NCBI GenBank assembly: GCA_035317605.1
Contig: DATHGT010000027.1
Location: 1 to 10,495 of the forward strand
Reading direction: 5' to 3'
Source of the DNA: DATHGT01 sp035317605
GTDB taxonomy: Bacteria; Methylomirabilota; Methylomirabilia; Rokubacteriales; CSP1-6
DNA length: 10,495 bases
Part shown: positions 1 to 6,416 of the stretch, one piece after another
Numbering within the stretch: position 1 is the first letter of the stretch
Layout of the letters: every line of letters begins with the position of its first letter
The notes under the pieces: model-generated
The model's database searches: none
Told to the model about the DNA's origin: nothing
Seen by the model: only the letters and a program-made list of their open reading frames with translations
Position numbers and translations under genes: made by a program

Positions 1-132
1 CTCGCGGAATTGGTTGACGGTCTCACGTCGGGGGTCGGCTGGCCTGGGTCCTCGAAAAGCGGAGCTTCGCTCCTCTTTTCTGCGAAATCGGCGCTCGACC
101 CCCGACGTGAGACCGTCAACCAATTCCGCGAG
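1..132. repeat. Long inverted repeat, 37-bp perfect arms
   Basis: Bases 1-37 are the exact reverse complement of bases 96-132. The 58-base centre (38-95) is itself partly self-complementary and contains the hairpin at 54-80. The right arm ends six bases beyond the stop of the minus-strand hydrolase. The left arm begins at the first base of the window, so its outer boundary, any target-site duplication and any longer palindrome cannot be seen. It could be a fold-back intergenic element (MITE- or REP-like), an extended terminator, or an inverted duplication created at a contig end during amplification or assembly. I see no protein-coding content. Confidence 0.9.
54..80. terminator. Bidirectional terminator-like hairpin
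   Basis: A stem GGAGC/GCTCC (61-65 with 69-73) closes a three-base TTC loop. After one mismatch on each side it continues into GAAAAG (54-59) paired with CTTTTC (75-80). Each strand therefore reads an A-tract, a GC-rich stem and a T-tract, which is the layout of a bidirectional intrinsic terminator. It lies about 60 bases past the stop of the minus-strand alpha/beta hydrolase and could end that transcript. It sits at the centre of the longer inverted repeat, so it may instead be part of a fold-back artefact or element. Confidence 0.55.
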
Positions 133-137
133 GATCA

Positions 138-1019
138 TTAGATCAAGGACAGGATCGCGGCAGCGAACTCTCGCGGCGCTTCTTGCGGCACGTTGTGGCC
201 GCCGCCGGGAAGCACGTGGCGCTCGTAGGCGCCGGTGAACATGCTCCGCTGGCCGTCGGAGTTTCGTGCTGGCGTGACGCCATTGTCGCTGCCGTGGAGG
301 ACGACGGCCGGCACCGTGATCGGCGGGCGCGCGGCGAGGCGCCGCTCTATCGCCTCCACGGAAGGATCGCCCGGCGCCAGACCGTAGCGATGCCGGTAGG
401 AATGGATCACGACGTCGACGAAATCGGGATTGTCGAAGGAGACGGCGGTCCGCTCGTACGTCGCGTCGTCGAAGCGCCAGTTCGGCGACCAGAGCCGCCA
501 GAGGAGCCGGCAGAGCTCCCGGCGGTTCTGCGCGAGGCCGGCGCGTCCACGCTCGCCGTGAAAGTAGTACTGGTACCAGTGGCGGTATTCGCTCTCGGGC
601 GGCTGAGGCTTGGCCGACCCGGCGATGTCCTGGATGTTGTAGCCGCCGCAGGAGACGAGCCCCCGCACGCGGTCGGGCCACAGCGCGGTGACGATGCACG
701 CCGCCCGCCCGCCCCAGTCGTAGCCGCCGAGCACCGCGCGCGGGATCGCGAGCGCGTCCATCAAGGCCAGCAGGTCGTGCCCCAGGACCGCCTGCTGTCC
801 CGAGCGCGGCGAGTCCGCCGAGAGAAATCGCGTGGGGCCGTAGCCGCGCAGATAGGGCGCGATCACGCGACAGCCCCGCGCCACGAGCAGCGGCGCCACC
901 TCGTCGTACGCGCGCACGTCGTAGGGAAAGCCGTGCAGGAGGACGACCGGGGTGCCGTCGACCGGCCCCGCCTCTTCGTAGGCGACTTCGAGAACACCGG
1001 CGGAGATGTGCTTCATCAT
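138..1019 (-). CDS. Alpha/beta hydrolase, epoxide hydrolase/dehalogenase type
   Basis: This 293-residue alpha/beta-hydrolase-fold enzyme is probably cytoplasmic, as no signal peptide is seen. It has the oxyanion-hole HGFP motif (residues 29-32) and a nucleophile elbow GGYDWGG with Asp101 where esterases carry Ser. An acidic residue, Asp245, lies in HGSDNG, and the catalytic His275 in GGGHNVPQEAP. An Asp-Asp-His triad with a Trp after the nucleophile is characteristic of soluble epoxide hydrolases and haloalkane/haloacetate dehalogenases, so a C-O or C-halogen bond is the likely target rather than an ester. The lid (about 135-210) is rich in Tyr and Trp, as in epoxide hydrolases that polarise the epoxide with tyrosines. 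The exact substrate is unknown. I chose the ATG at 1019 because AAGGGA lies six bases upstream. A longer frame opens at 1064 but has no ribosome site and overlaps a possible promoter. The gene is transcribed divergently from the CoA-transferase operon. Confidence 0.88.
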   Translation of the reverse strand: MMKHISAGVLEVAYEEAGPVDGTPVVLLHGFPYDVRAYDEVAPLLVARGCRVIAPYLRGYGPTRFLSADSPRSGQQAVLGHDLLALMDALAIPRAVLGGYDWGGRAACIVTALWPDRVRGLVSCGGYNIQDIAGSAKPQPPESEYRHWYQYYFHGERGRAGLAQNRRELCRLLWRLWSPNWRFDDATYERTAVSFDNPDFVDVVIHSYRHRYGLAPGDPSVEAIERRLAARPPITVPAVVLHGSDNGVTPARNSDGQRSMFTGAYERHVLPGGGHNVPQEAPREFAAAILSLI

Positions 1020-1051
1020 GCGCGTTCCCTTCGGCATGGGTCCATTCCGCG

Positions 1052-1080
1052 ACGGTAGGGCCAAGCGAGCGAAAATTCAA
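1052..1080 (-). promoter_or_regulatory. Possible promoter of the alpha/beta hydrolase
   Basis: On the minus strand TTGAAT (1075-1080) is followed after 17 bases by TACCGT (1052-1057), a fair -35 and a poor -10 hexamer. A start site near 1045 would suit initiation at the ATG at 1019 and exclude the longer frame beginning at 1064. The match is weak and could be chance. The rest of the divergent intergenic region (1081-1149) shows no convincing promoter for the plus-strand operon. Confidence 0.22.
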
Positions 1081-1149
1081 TCCTGCGGTAGAGTGCCTGC
1101 CAGGCGACCCTGACCGGGCGCGATCATCGATCATGAAGGGGAGACGGAG

Positions 1150-2388
1150 ATGAGTGGCGTGTACGACGGACTCACCGTGGTCGAGCTGGCCGATCGCCGC
1201 AATCAGTGGGCGGGCAAGCTCCTGGCCGACGGCGGCGCGCGAGTGATTCAGATCGAGCCTCCCGCGGGGGGGCCGGGCCGGTGGTGCGGCCCCTTCGTCG
1301 ACGACAAGGTCGATCCCGACCGCTGTCTCGACTACTGGTGGTACAACACCGGCAAGCAGAGCGTGGCCATGGACATCGGCCGTCAGCCGGCCCAGGATCT
1401 GCTCCGGCGACTGCTGGCTCGCGCGGACATCTTCCTCGAAAGCACGCCGGCGGGAGCGTTACGCGCGTGTGGTCTCGACTACGCTTCCGTCTCGAGTAAC
1501 CGCGCGCTCATCTACACGTCGCTGACCGACTTCGGCCAGGACGGCCCGTGGCGCGACTACCAGATGAACGACGCCGCCCACCTGGCCCTCGGCGGCCACA
1601 TGGCGAGCAGCGGATATTCCGATCCCACGCTCACTCCGATCGGTGGGCAGGGGCACCAGGCGTGGCACATGGGCTGCGTGTTCGCGCTGCATGGCATCAC
1701 GCTGGCGCTCTTCGACCGCATGACGACCGGTGAGGGCCAGTACATCGACGTCTCGATCCACGACGCCTGCTCGATCGGCACCGAGTCCGCGGTGCCCGAG
1801 TGGCTCTACAACGGCGCGACCCTCTATCGGCAGACGGGCCAGCACGCATCCGCGCGACGGCGCCCGGACATCGAGCTGCCGACGGCCGACGGGATGTACG
1901 TGATCGCGGTGAACCAGAGCTTTGGCGACCAGGGCTGGGCGAAGCTCATCGAGTGGATGGAGCAGAAGGGCGTGGCCGGCGAGCTGACCGATCCCAAGTA
2001 TCGCGACGAGGCTGTCCGGATGGCGGACTATCGCCAGGGCACCGCGGTCCTCGGTGGCATCCGCCGGCTCGTCGCCGCCTGCAAGGGAGAAGAAGTCTTC
2101 ACCCGCGCGCAGTCGTACGGCATCTCGTGGGGGCTCGTCCGCGCGCCCGAGGAGAACTACGACGTCGCGCACTACCAGCAACGTGACTTCTGGCGCGCCG
2201 TCGAGCACCCGGAGGTCGGCCGCGCCATTCCGTATCCGCGCGGCCCGTTCATGTGCGACGCGCTCGGGATCGCGCCACGAGGACGAGCGCCTCATCTGGG
2301 AGAGCACACGCGGCTGGTGCTCGAAGGCGACCTCGGTCTTTCCGCCGCGCAAGTCGACGCGCTGGCCGCGGCCGGAGTGATTCGATGA
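1150..2388 (+). CDS. CaiB/BaiF family III CoA-transferase subunit lacking the usual Asp
   Basis: This 412-residue protein has the usual length for a family III (formyl-CoA transferase/CaiB/BaiF) CoA-transferase. These enzymes move CoA between carboxylic acids through aspartyl-anhydride and aspartyl-CoA intermediates. Recognisable family elements are the N-terminal VVELADRRNQWAGKLLADGGARV segment cut here to its core AGKLLADGGARV (21-32), a Rossmann-like IEPP turn (35-38), DFGQDGPWRDY (127-137), and TGEGQYIDVSIHDA (193-206). Aligning that last block with relatives puts Trp172, within a QGHQAW stretch, where the catalytic Asp normally lies. No Asp occurs between residues 159 and 188. It may therefore be the non-catalytic subunit of a heteromer with the next gene, whose Asp is kept. 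The ATG follows AAGGGGAG by six bases. It is the first gene of the operon. Substrate is unknown. Confidence 0.9.
   Translation: MSGVYDGLTVVELADRRNQWAGKLLADGGARVIQIEPPAGGPGRWCGPFVDDKVDPDRCLDYWWYNTGKQSVAMDIGRQPAQDLLRRLLARADIFLESTPAGALRACGLDYASVSSNRALIYTSLTDFGQDGPWRDYQMNDAAHLALGGHMASSGYSDPTLTPIGGQGHQAWHMGCVFALHGITLALFDRMTTGEGQYIDVSIHDACSIGTESAVPEWLYNGATLYRQTGQHASARRRPDIELPTADGMYVIAVNQSFGDQGWAKLIEWMEQKGVAGELTDPKYRDEAVRMADYRQGTAVLGGIRRLVAACKGEEVFTRAQSYGISWGLVRAPEENYDVAHYQQRDFWRAVEHPEVGRAIPYPRGPFMCDALGIAPRGRAPHLGEHTRLVLEGDLGLSAAQVDALAAAGVIR
2374..2388 (+). promoter_or_regulatory. Coupled stop/start (ATGA) with ribosome site
   Basis: GGAG at 2374-2377 lies seven bases before the ATG at 2385, and that ATG shares four bases with the TGA (2386-2388) of the upstream gene. 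This arrangement suggests translational coupling and roughly equal production of the two CoA-transferase subunits. It also decides the start of the second gene, whose frame stays open upstream to 2253. Confidence 0.75.
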
Positions 2389-3716
2389 ACGCCCTGCCGG
2401 CCGGCGTGTTGAAAGGTGTCCGCATCCTCGACTTCACGTGGAAGACCGTCGGGCCGTGGGCTCCGCGCCTGCTCACCCACTTCGGCGCCGAAGTCATCCA
2501 CGTCGAGCGCGTCGGGTCCTGGGACGATCACCGCTACGCGGCCCACCCCAGTCCGATCGTCGAAGGGCCGCAGAAGGAGTTCACGTCGGGGCAGGGCACG
2601 GGGCCACTGCACGGCGGCGGTCAGGCCGACGGCAAGAAGCCCTATTACTCCACCCCGTACTTCACGATCCTGCACCACGGCAAGCTGGCCATCAGCCTGA
2701 ACACGCGTCATCCCAAGGGCCTCGATCTGGCCAAGCGGCTCATCGGCGTCTCGGACGCGGTCGTCGAGAACTTCAGCGGCGAGGTGTTTCCGAGCTGGGG
2801 GCTCACGTGGGAGCGCATCCACGAGATCAACCCGCGCGTCGTCTACATGAGCACGTCGGGCTTCGGTCACTCCGGCCCGTACAAGGCGTACCGGAGCTTC
2901 GGGCCCACCGCCGCCGCCCAGTCCGGTCTGTCGCTGGCCTCCGGGTTGCCGGGCATGCCGCCGGCAGGCTGGGGCTTCTCCTACATGGATGTGATGGGCG
3001 GATGGATGGGAGGCCTCGCGCTGATCATGGCCTTGCTCCAGGCCAAGAAGACAGGCGAAGGGTCCTATGTCGACTACGCGGTGACCGAAGGCGCGATGTC
3101 GCTGCTCGGGACGTACATGCTCGACTTCCAGGTGAACGGCCGCACGACGCGCCGCCCGGGCTTCCCGCCCGGCAATCGCGCCGTGTGGCCCGCGGTCGCG
3201 CCGCACAACACCTATCGATGCTCCGGAAAGGATCGCGTGGGGCAGGACTGGTGGGTGTTCATCGCCTGCGAGACGCAGCCGCAGTTCGAGTCGCTCTGTC
3301 GGCTCATGGGCCAGCCCGAGCTGTGCGTGGATCCGCGCTTCGCGACCAACGAGGCGCGGGTGGCCAACCAGGACGAGCTCGACGCCATCGTCGGCCGATG
3401 GGTCAGGCCGCGACGGCGCTACGACGTCATGCGCAGGTGTCAGGAGGCCGGCATCATCGCGTCGGTGGTCCAGAGCGCCGAGGACCGGGTCGAGCACGAT
3501 CCGCAGCTCAAGCATCGCGACATGCACCCGGTCGTCCACCATCCGGAGATCGGTGACTTCGAGTACGAGGGCTATCCGGTGAAGCTCTCACGGACCCCGG
3601 CCTTCGTGCACGGACGGGGGCCGCTGCTGCGCGAGCACAACCGCTACGTCTACGGCGACCTCCTCGGCCTGAGCGAGGAGGAGATGAAATCGCTCGAAGA
3701 CGAGAAAGTGATTTGA
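2385..3716 (+). CDS. CaiB/BaiF family III CoA-transferase subunit with catalytic Asp
   Basis: This 443-residue family III CoA-transferase is slightly longer than average because of an insertion rich in Gly and Pro around residues 55-92. The N-terminal fold element GVRILDFTWKTVGPWAPRLL core (GVRILDF, 11-17) and LLTHFGAEVIHVER (29-42) are clear. STSGFGHSGPYK (156-167) is the usual loop, and GFSYMDVMGG places Asp202 at the position of the catalytic aspartate. TGEGSYVDYAVTEGA (223-237) is the next conserved block. It probably forms a heteromer with the preceding subunit, and would supply the aspartyl-CoA intermediate. The ATG overlaps the upstream stop (ATGA) and has a GGAG site. The thiolase-fold gene begins 13 bases after its stop. 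The likely job is activating a carboxylic acid, using a donor such as succinyl-CoA, ahead of cleavage. The donor and acceptor are inferred, not seen. Confidence 0.9.
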   Translation: MNALPAGVLKGVRILDFTWKTVGPWAPRLLTHFGAEVIHVERVGSWDDHRYAAHPSPIVEGPQKEFTSGQGTGPLHGGGQADGKKPYYSTPYFTILHHGKLAISLNTRHPKGLDLAKRLIGVSDAVVENFSGEVFPSWGLTWERIHEINPRVVYMSTSGFGHSGPYKAYRSFGPTAAAQSGLSLASGLPGMPPAGWGFSYMDVMGGWMGGLALIMALLQAKKTGEGSYVDYAVTEGAMSLLGTYMLDFQVNGRTTRRPGFPPGNRAVWPAVAPHNTYRCSGKDRVGQDWWVFIACETQPQFESLCRLMGQPELCVDPRFATNEARVANQDELDAIVGRWVRPRRRYDVMRRCQEAGIIASVVQSAEDRVEHDPQLKHRDMHPVVHHPEIGDFEYEGYPVKLSRTPAFVHGRGPLLREHNRYVYGDLLGLSEEEMKSLEDEKVI

Positions 3717-3729
3717 GGGGAGGGGAACG

Positions 3730-4932
3730 ATGGCGGTGAGCTTCGACCGGACCCGGCTCGGCGCCCTGAAGGACACGGTGGCGGTCGTCGGTGTCGGCGA
3801 GACCGATTATGGGAAGGACTACCGAGGGGCGGGCGGCCAGGCCGTGAGCAAGGGTGAGGCCCGGTACGACTCGTACACCCTGGCGTCGAGGGCGCTGAAG
3901 CGGGCGCTGGACGACGCGGGCTTGAAGAAGGACGACATCGACGGTCTCTGCGTCGGGGGCACGCTGTCCGGTGAGCGGGCCAGCGAGCAGTGGGGCCTGA
4001 ACCCGCGCTGGAGCGGCGGCGGCGACGCCGCGCAGTGCATCATCGAGGCGGCGCTGGCCATCAACGCCGGGCTCTGCACGACCGTCGCCCTGGTCTACGG
4101 CAACGCTCAGCGCTCGATGGACACGGCCTACGGGGGCGCCCGGGTGACCGGCGGCGGCATCACCTCGTACTTCTATTACGCGCCGTGGGGCCTGACGTCG
4201 CAGGGCGCGCTCTACGCGCTCTTCTTCCAGCGCCACAAGCTGCTCTACGGCACCACCGACGAGCAGCTCGGCGCGGTCGCGGTCGCCTTCCGCAAGCACG
4301 CCTGCCTGAACCCGAACGCCGTCATGCAGAAGCCGCTCACGATCCAGGATTACCTGAACGCGCCCTACATCGCCGAGCCGCTCCGTCTCAACGACTACTG
4401 CCTCATCAACGACGGCGGCGTCGCCATCATCGTGCGCCGCGCTGACATGGCGAGGGATCTCAAGCAGAGGCCGATCATGGTGAGCGGCTTCGGATGGTCC
4501 GAGGAGAACGTCGACGCCACCCAGCTGCGGCCGCGGCTGAAGACCTTCTATCACGGCGCTCACCACGACGTGGCGGCGCAGGCCTATCCCATGGCGGGCG
4601 TGACGCCGAAGGACGTCGACGTGTTCGCCACCTATGACAGCTTCAGCGTGCACCTGCTGGCGTCGCTCGAGGGCTTCGGCTTCTGTGGGGAGGGCGAGGC
4701 CGGCGCGTTCGTGCAGGGCGGCCGCATCGAGATCGGCGGCGATCTTCCGTGCAACACGAGCGGCGGCATGCTCTCCGAGAGCTACATGCAGAGCTGGAAT
4801 CACCAGCCCGAGCTCGTCCGCCAGCTGCGCGGCGGTCTCGGCAATCGTCAGGTGCAGAGCGCCGAGGTCGCGCAATACGTCCACGACGTTGCTGGCAAGT
4901 GCAAGAGCCTGATTTACACCAGGGGAGCGTGA
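3730..4932 (+). CDS. Thiolase-fold protein, Ltp2-like, lacking Cys nucleophile
   Basis: This 400-residue protein has the SCP2/lipid-transfer type thiolase fold: VAVVGVGETDYG (17-28), ALDDAGLKKDDIDGLCVGG (59-77) and LNDYCLINDGGVAIIV (220-235). The site where thiolases carry the acyl-accepting Cys reads GGG (96-98). The nearest Cys, 103, is two helical turns away. The C-terminal GHP histidine is replaced in CNTSGGMLSESY (341-352), and the usual NEAF-type motif reads YDSF (302-305). Tyr302 and Tyr352 lie where the Ltp2-type steroid side-chain aldolases keep tyrosines. A retro-aldol or other non-Claisen C-C cleavage is thus more likely than standard thiolysis, although many annotations would simply say thiolase or acetyl-CoA acetyltransferase. 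GGAGG lies six bases before the ATG. The DUF35 gene starts two bases after the stop, and such partners normally form an obligate complex. Confidence 0.88.
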   Translation: MAVSFDRTRLGALKDTVAVVGVGETDYGKDYRGAGGQAVSKGEARYDSYTLASRALKRALDDAGLKKDDIDGLCVGGTLSGERASEQWGLNPRWSGGGDAAQCIIEAALAINAGLCTTVALVYGNAQRSMDTAYGGARVTGGGITSYFYYAPWGLTSQGALYALFFQRHKLLYGTTDEQLGAVAVAFRKHACLNPNAVMQKPLTIQDYLNAPYIAEPLRLNDYCLINDGGVAIIVRRADMARDLKQRPIMVSGFGWSEENVDATQLRPRLKTFYHGAHHDVAAQAYPMAGVTPKDVDVFATYDSFSVHLLASLEGFGFCGEGEAGAFVQGGRIEIGGDLPCNTSGGMLSESYMQSWNHQPELVRQLRGGLGNRQVQSAEVAQYVHDVAGKCKSLIYTRGA

Positions 4933-4934
4933 CG

Positions 4935-5354
4935 ATGGCCACCGCCCGACCGCCCCGCGCGATGGACCCGTACGCCGAGCAGTTCTGGGCGTTCACGTTG
5001 AGCAAGGAGCTGCGCCTGCAACAGTGCTCCGCCTGCGGGAAGTTCCGCTGGCCGCCGGGCCCGACCTGCGACCGCTGCCTGTCCGACGACTTTTCATGGT
5101 CCCCGCTCAGCGGGGTGGCGAAGGTGCTCTCCTGGACGACGTTCCGGCGAGGCTACTTCCCGGAATATCCGCCGCCCCACACGGTTCTGGCACTCGAGCT
5201 CGCCGAAGGCCCACTCTTCATCTCCTGGCCCGTGGACATCGACCCGAGCGACCTCCGGGAGGGCATGACGCTGGAGCTCCGCTGGACGGATGCCACCGAC
5301 CGGTTCGGCGAGTACAACCTGCCGGTCTTCGGCTCGCCGTCCACGCGCGGCTGA
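4935..5354 (+). CDS. DUF35 zinc-ribbon/OB-fold protein, partner of the thiolase-fold enzyme
   Basis: This 139-residue protein has a short N-terminal helix (about 11-28) and a four-cysteine zinc ribbon CSAC (31-34) and CDRC (45-48). A C-terminal OB-fold follows (about 58-139), beginning SGVAKVLSWTTF. This is the standard architecture and length of DUF35 (Zn-ribbon plus OB-fold, acyl-CoA-associated) proteins. Family members bind thiolase-superfamily partners and help hold the CoA substrate, as in BbsA with BbsB and ChsH2-DUF35 with Ltp2. AGGGGAG lies seven bases upstream, inside the end of the preceding gene, and only two bases separate it from that stop. It is the last gene of the operon. A second in-frame ATG nine codons in is less likely. 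The catalytic partner must be the preceding gene by position, and the substrate is unknown. Confidence 0.9.
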   Translation: MATARPPRAMDPYAEQFWAFTLSKELRLQQCSACGKFRWPPGPTCDRCLSDDFSWSPLSGVAKVLSWTTFRRGYFPEYPPPHTVLALELAEGPLFISWPVDIDPSDLREGMTLELRWTDATDRFGEYNLPVFGSPSTRG

Positions 5355-5469
5355 CACGCGCCTGGCGCGCCCCGCTCTACGCCTACGATCCTCGCCGTGC
5401 CAAGCCGCTCCTGGCCGGGCAGCGCGCCAGAAGGGACATTGGGGTCGGGCTTGATTGCTCGCGCCACCG

Positions 5470-5901
5470 TCAATGGTCGACGTTCTGCTCGAGCCAATGC
5501 TCGACGGCCAGCGCGAACTCCTCGGTGCTTTCGATCCAGTCGAGCTCGTCGAAGAGGCGCCCGTGGTCGATGTCGAGATATCCGTGGACCAGGATGTTTC
5601 GCAGCCGGACGGCCTGGGCGAGGCGTGCGCCGAGGGGGCCCGGGATCACGGCGCCCGCGGCGAGCGCGCTGAGCGCCTCGGCATAGGTTTCGGGAGCGGC
5701 GGTGCCGGTTCCGGCGAGGATGTGCAGGGCGATGTCCGCGCAGACTTGGGCGAGGAGTTGCGCGTGCCGCTCCGCCCGGTCTTGAACGATTTCGTCGGAG
5801 AGGAACGCGTCGCGGCCACGTGCACGTAGCGAGCGCAGGATACGCAGGGATCGCTCCATCGCCCGCAGACGCCGGCGGACGACCACCGGGTCAACGGGCA
5901 A
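5470..5901 (-). CDS. hepT: HepT-like HEPN ribonuclease toxin (DUF86)
   Basis: This all-helical HEPN-domain protein has 143 residues if the TTG at 5901 is used. The motif RNILVHGY (Arg101 to Tyr108) is exactly the R-x4-H-x-Y of HepT toxins. There Arg and His form the RNase site at the dimer interface and the Tyr is the residue AMPylated by MntA. Length and the opening PVDPVVVRRRL fit the family. The start is uncertain: TTG 5901 overlaps the upstream gene by 11 bases and has a weak GAGA site, GTG 5886 lies four bases after that stop, and ATG 5859 would trim the first helix. The frame continues upstream to 6003 but overlaps the antitoxin. In the well-studied Shewanella pair HepT is inhibited by AMPylation, and this protein should act likewise in the cytoplasm. 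It ends 115 bases from the convergent DUF35 gene. Confidence 0.85.
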   Translation of the reverse strand: MPVDPVVVRRRLRAMERSLRILRSLRARGRDAFLSDEIVQDRAERHAQLLAQVCADIALHILAGTGTAAPETYAEALSALAAGAVIPGPLGARLAQAVRLRNILVHGYLDIDHGRLFDELDWIESTEEFALAVEHWLEQNVDH

Positions 5902-6325
5902 AGCGTTTCTCGCGCAGTCGCTCCGCGAGCCCGGCATCGAGGACGCGGCGCAGGTAAGCTTCGTCCAGATAGCACCGCAAGATGCGCTCGGCGACGTCCG
6001 CACGTCGTCGCGGCAATGGATCGCGCAGCAAGCGGCCCCCCTTGAGCACGCGATGGCCCAGTGGCGCCGGAGCGTCCTCGAGGACGATGAGATCGACCGC
6101 GTCCGTTCCCAGGCGCTGACACGCGTCGCTGATCAGGGTGAGGCGCTTTTGCCAGCGGGCGGACGCGTCGAGTCCGTCGCGAAGAACCACGGCGAGATCG
6201 ACATCCGACCGCGGCCTTCCTCGGCCTTCGGCCCGCGAGCCGAACAGGTAGATCGCGGCAAGGTCGGGGTCGCCGCTCCAGGCTCGAGCCAGGGCGTCGA
6301 TTCGATCGGCAAGGTCCTCGGGCAT
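5891..6325 (-). CDS. mntA: MntA-like minimal nucleotidyltransferase antitoxin
   Basis: This 144-residue small nucleotidyltransferase reads YLFGSRAEGRGRPRSDVD around residues 26-43, an exact GS-x10-DxD active site (Gly29, Ser30, Asp41, Asp43). A third acidic residue, Asp78, lies in AVDLIVLED. MntA proteins use this site to transfer AMP to the HepT tyrosine and so neutralise the toxin. It precedes hepT and overlaps it, with antitoxin translated first. I chose the ATG at 6325 because GGAG sits six bases upstream and because the nucleotidyltransferase motif then falls at the usual distance from the N-terminus. An ATG at 6343 and a TTG at 6430 are longer in-frame options, the latter running into the amidohydrolase. 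The 91-base spacer to the amidohydrolase holds a GC hairpin (6365-6381). Confidence 0.86.
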   Translation of the reverse strand: MPEDLADRIDALARAWSGDPDLAAIYLFGSRAEGRGRPRSDVDLAVVLRDGLDASARWQKRLTLISDACQRLGTDAVDLIVLEDAPAPLGHRVLKGGRLLRDPLPRRRADVAERILRCYLDEAYLRRVLDAGLAERLREKRFAR

Positions 6326-6364
6326 CCGACGCTCCGCAAGCATGCGGCGATTGTAATGCCGGAC

Positions 6365-6381
6365 CCGCGCGTCGCGCGCGG
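6365..6381. repeat. GC-rich hairpin between amidohydrolase and mntA
   Basis: CCGCGCG (6365-6371) and CGCGCGG (6375-6381) are perfect complements around a three-base loop. The hairpin lies 36 bases past the amidohydrolase stop and 40 bases ahead of the mntA ATG. No T-tract follows on the minus strand, so it is not a convincing intrinsic terminator. It could reduce read-through into the toxin-antitoxin pair, protect the upstream mRNA, or be chance in GC-rich DNA. Confidence 0.35.
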
Positions 6382-6416
6382 ATGCTTCGTATTCGCGCTC
6401 GACTTGCCGACAGCTT

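Noticed and set aside
183..1058. 291-codon open frame on the plus strand opposite the alpha/beta hydrolase
   Set aside because: It is an Arg/Ala/Val-rich antisense shadow with no domain, while the minus-strand frame has a full catalytic triad.
2253..2384. N-terminal extension of the second CoA-transferase to 2253
   Set aside because: The extra 44 residues are Arg-rich, overlap the upstream gene out of frame, and the ATG at 2385 has a GGAG site and begins just before the conserved family N-terminus.
2292..3542. 416-codon open frame on the minus strand opposite the second CoA-transferase
   Set aside because: Long antisense frames are expected in GC-rich genes. The product has no family motif and the plus-strand gene is unambiguous.
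3508..4884. 458-codon open frame on the minus strand opposite the thiolase-fold gene
   Set aside because: It is longer than the real gene, but its product is low-complexity Arg/Ala/Val/His-rich with no recognisable domain, and the plus-strand frame matches a family throughout.
5362..5430. 9-bp inverted repeat CTGGCGCGC/GCGCGCCAG between the converging DUF35 and hepT genes, considered as a terminator
   Set aside because: The arms are 51 bases apart with no T-tract. Such pairings arise by chance in DNA of this composition.
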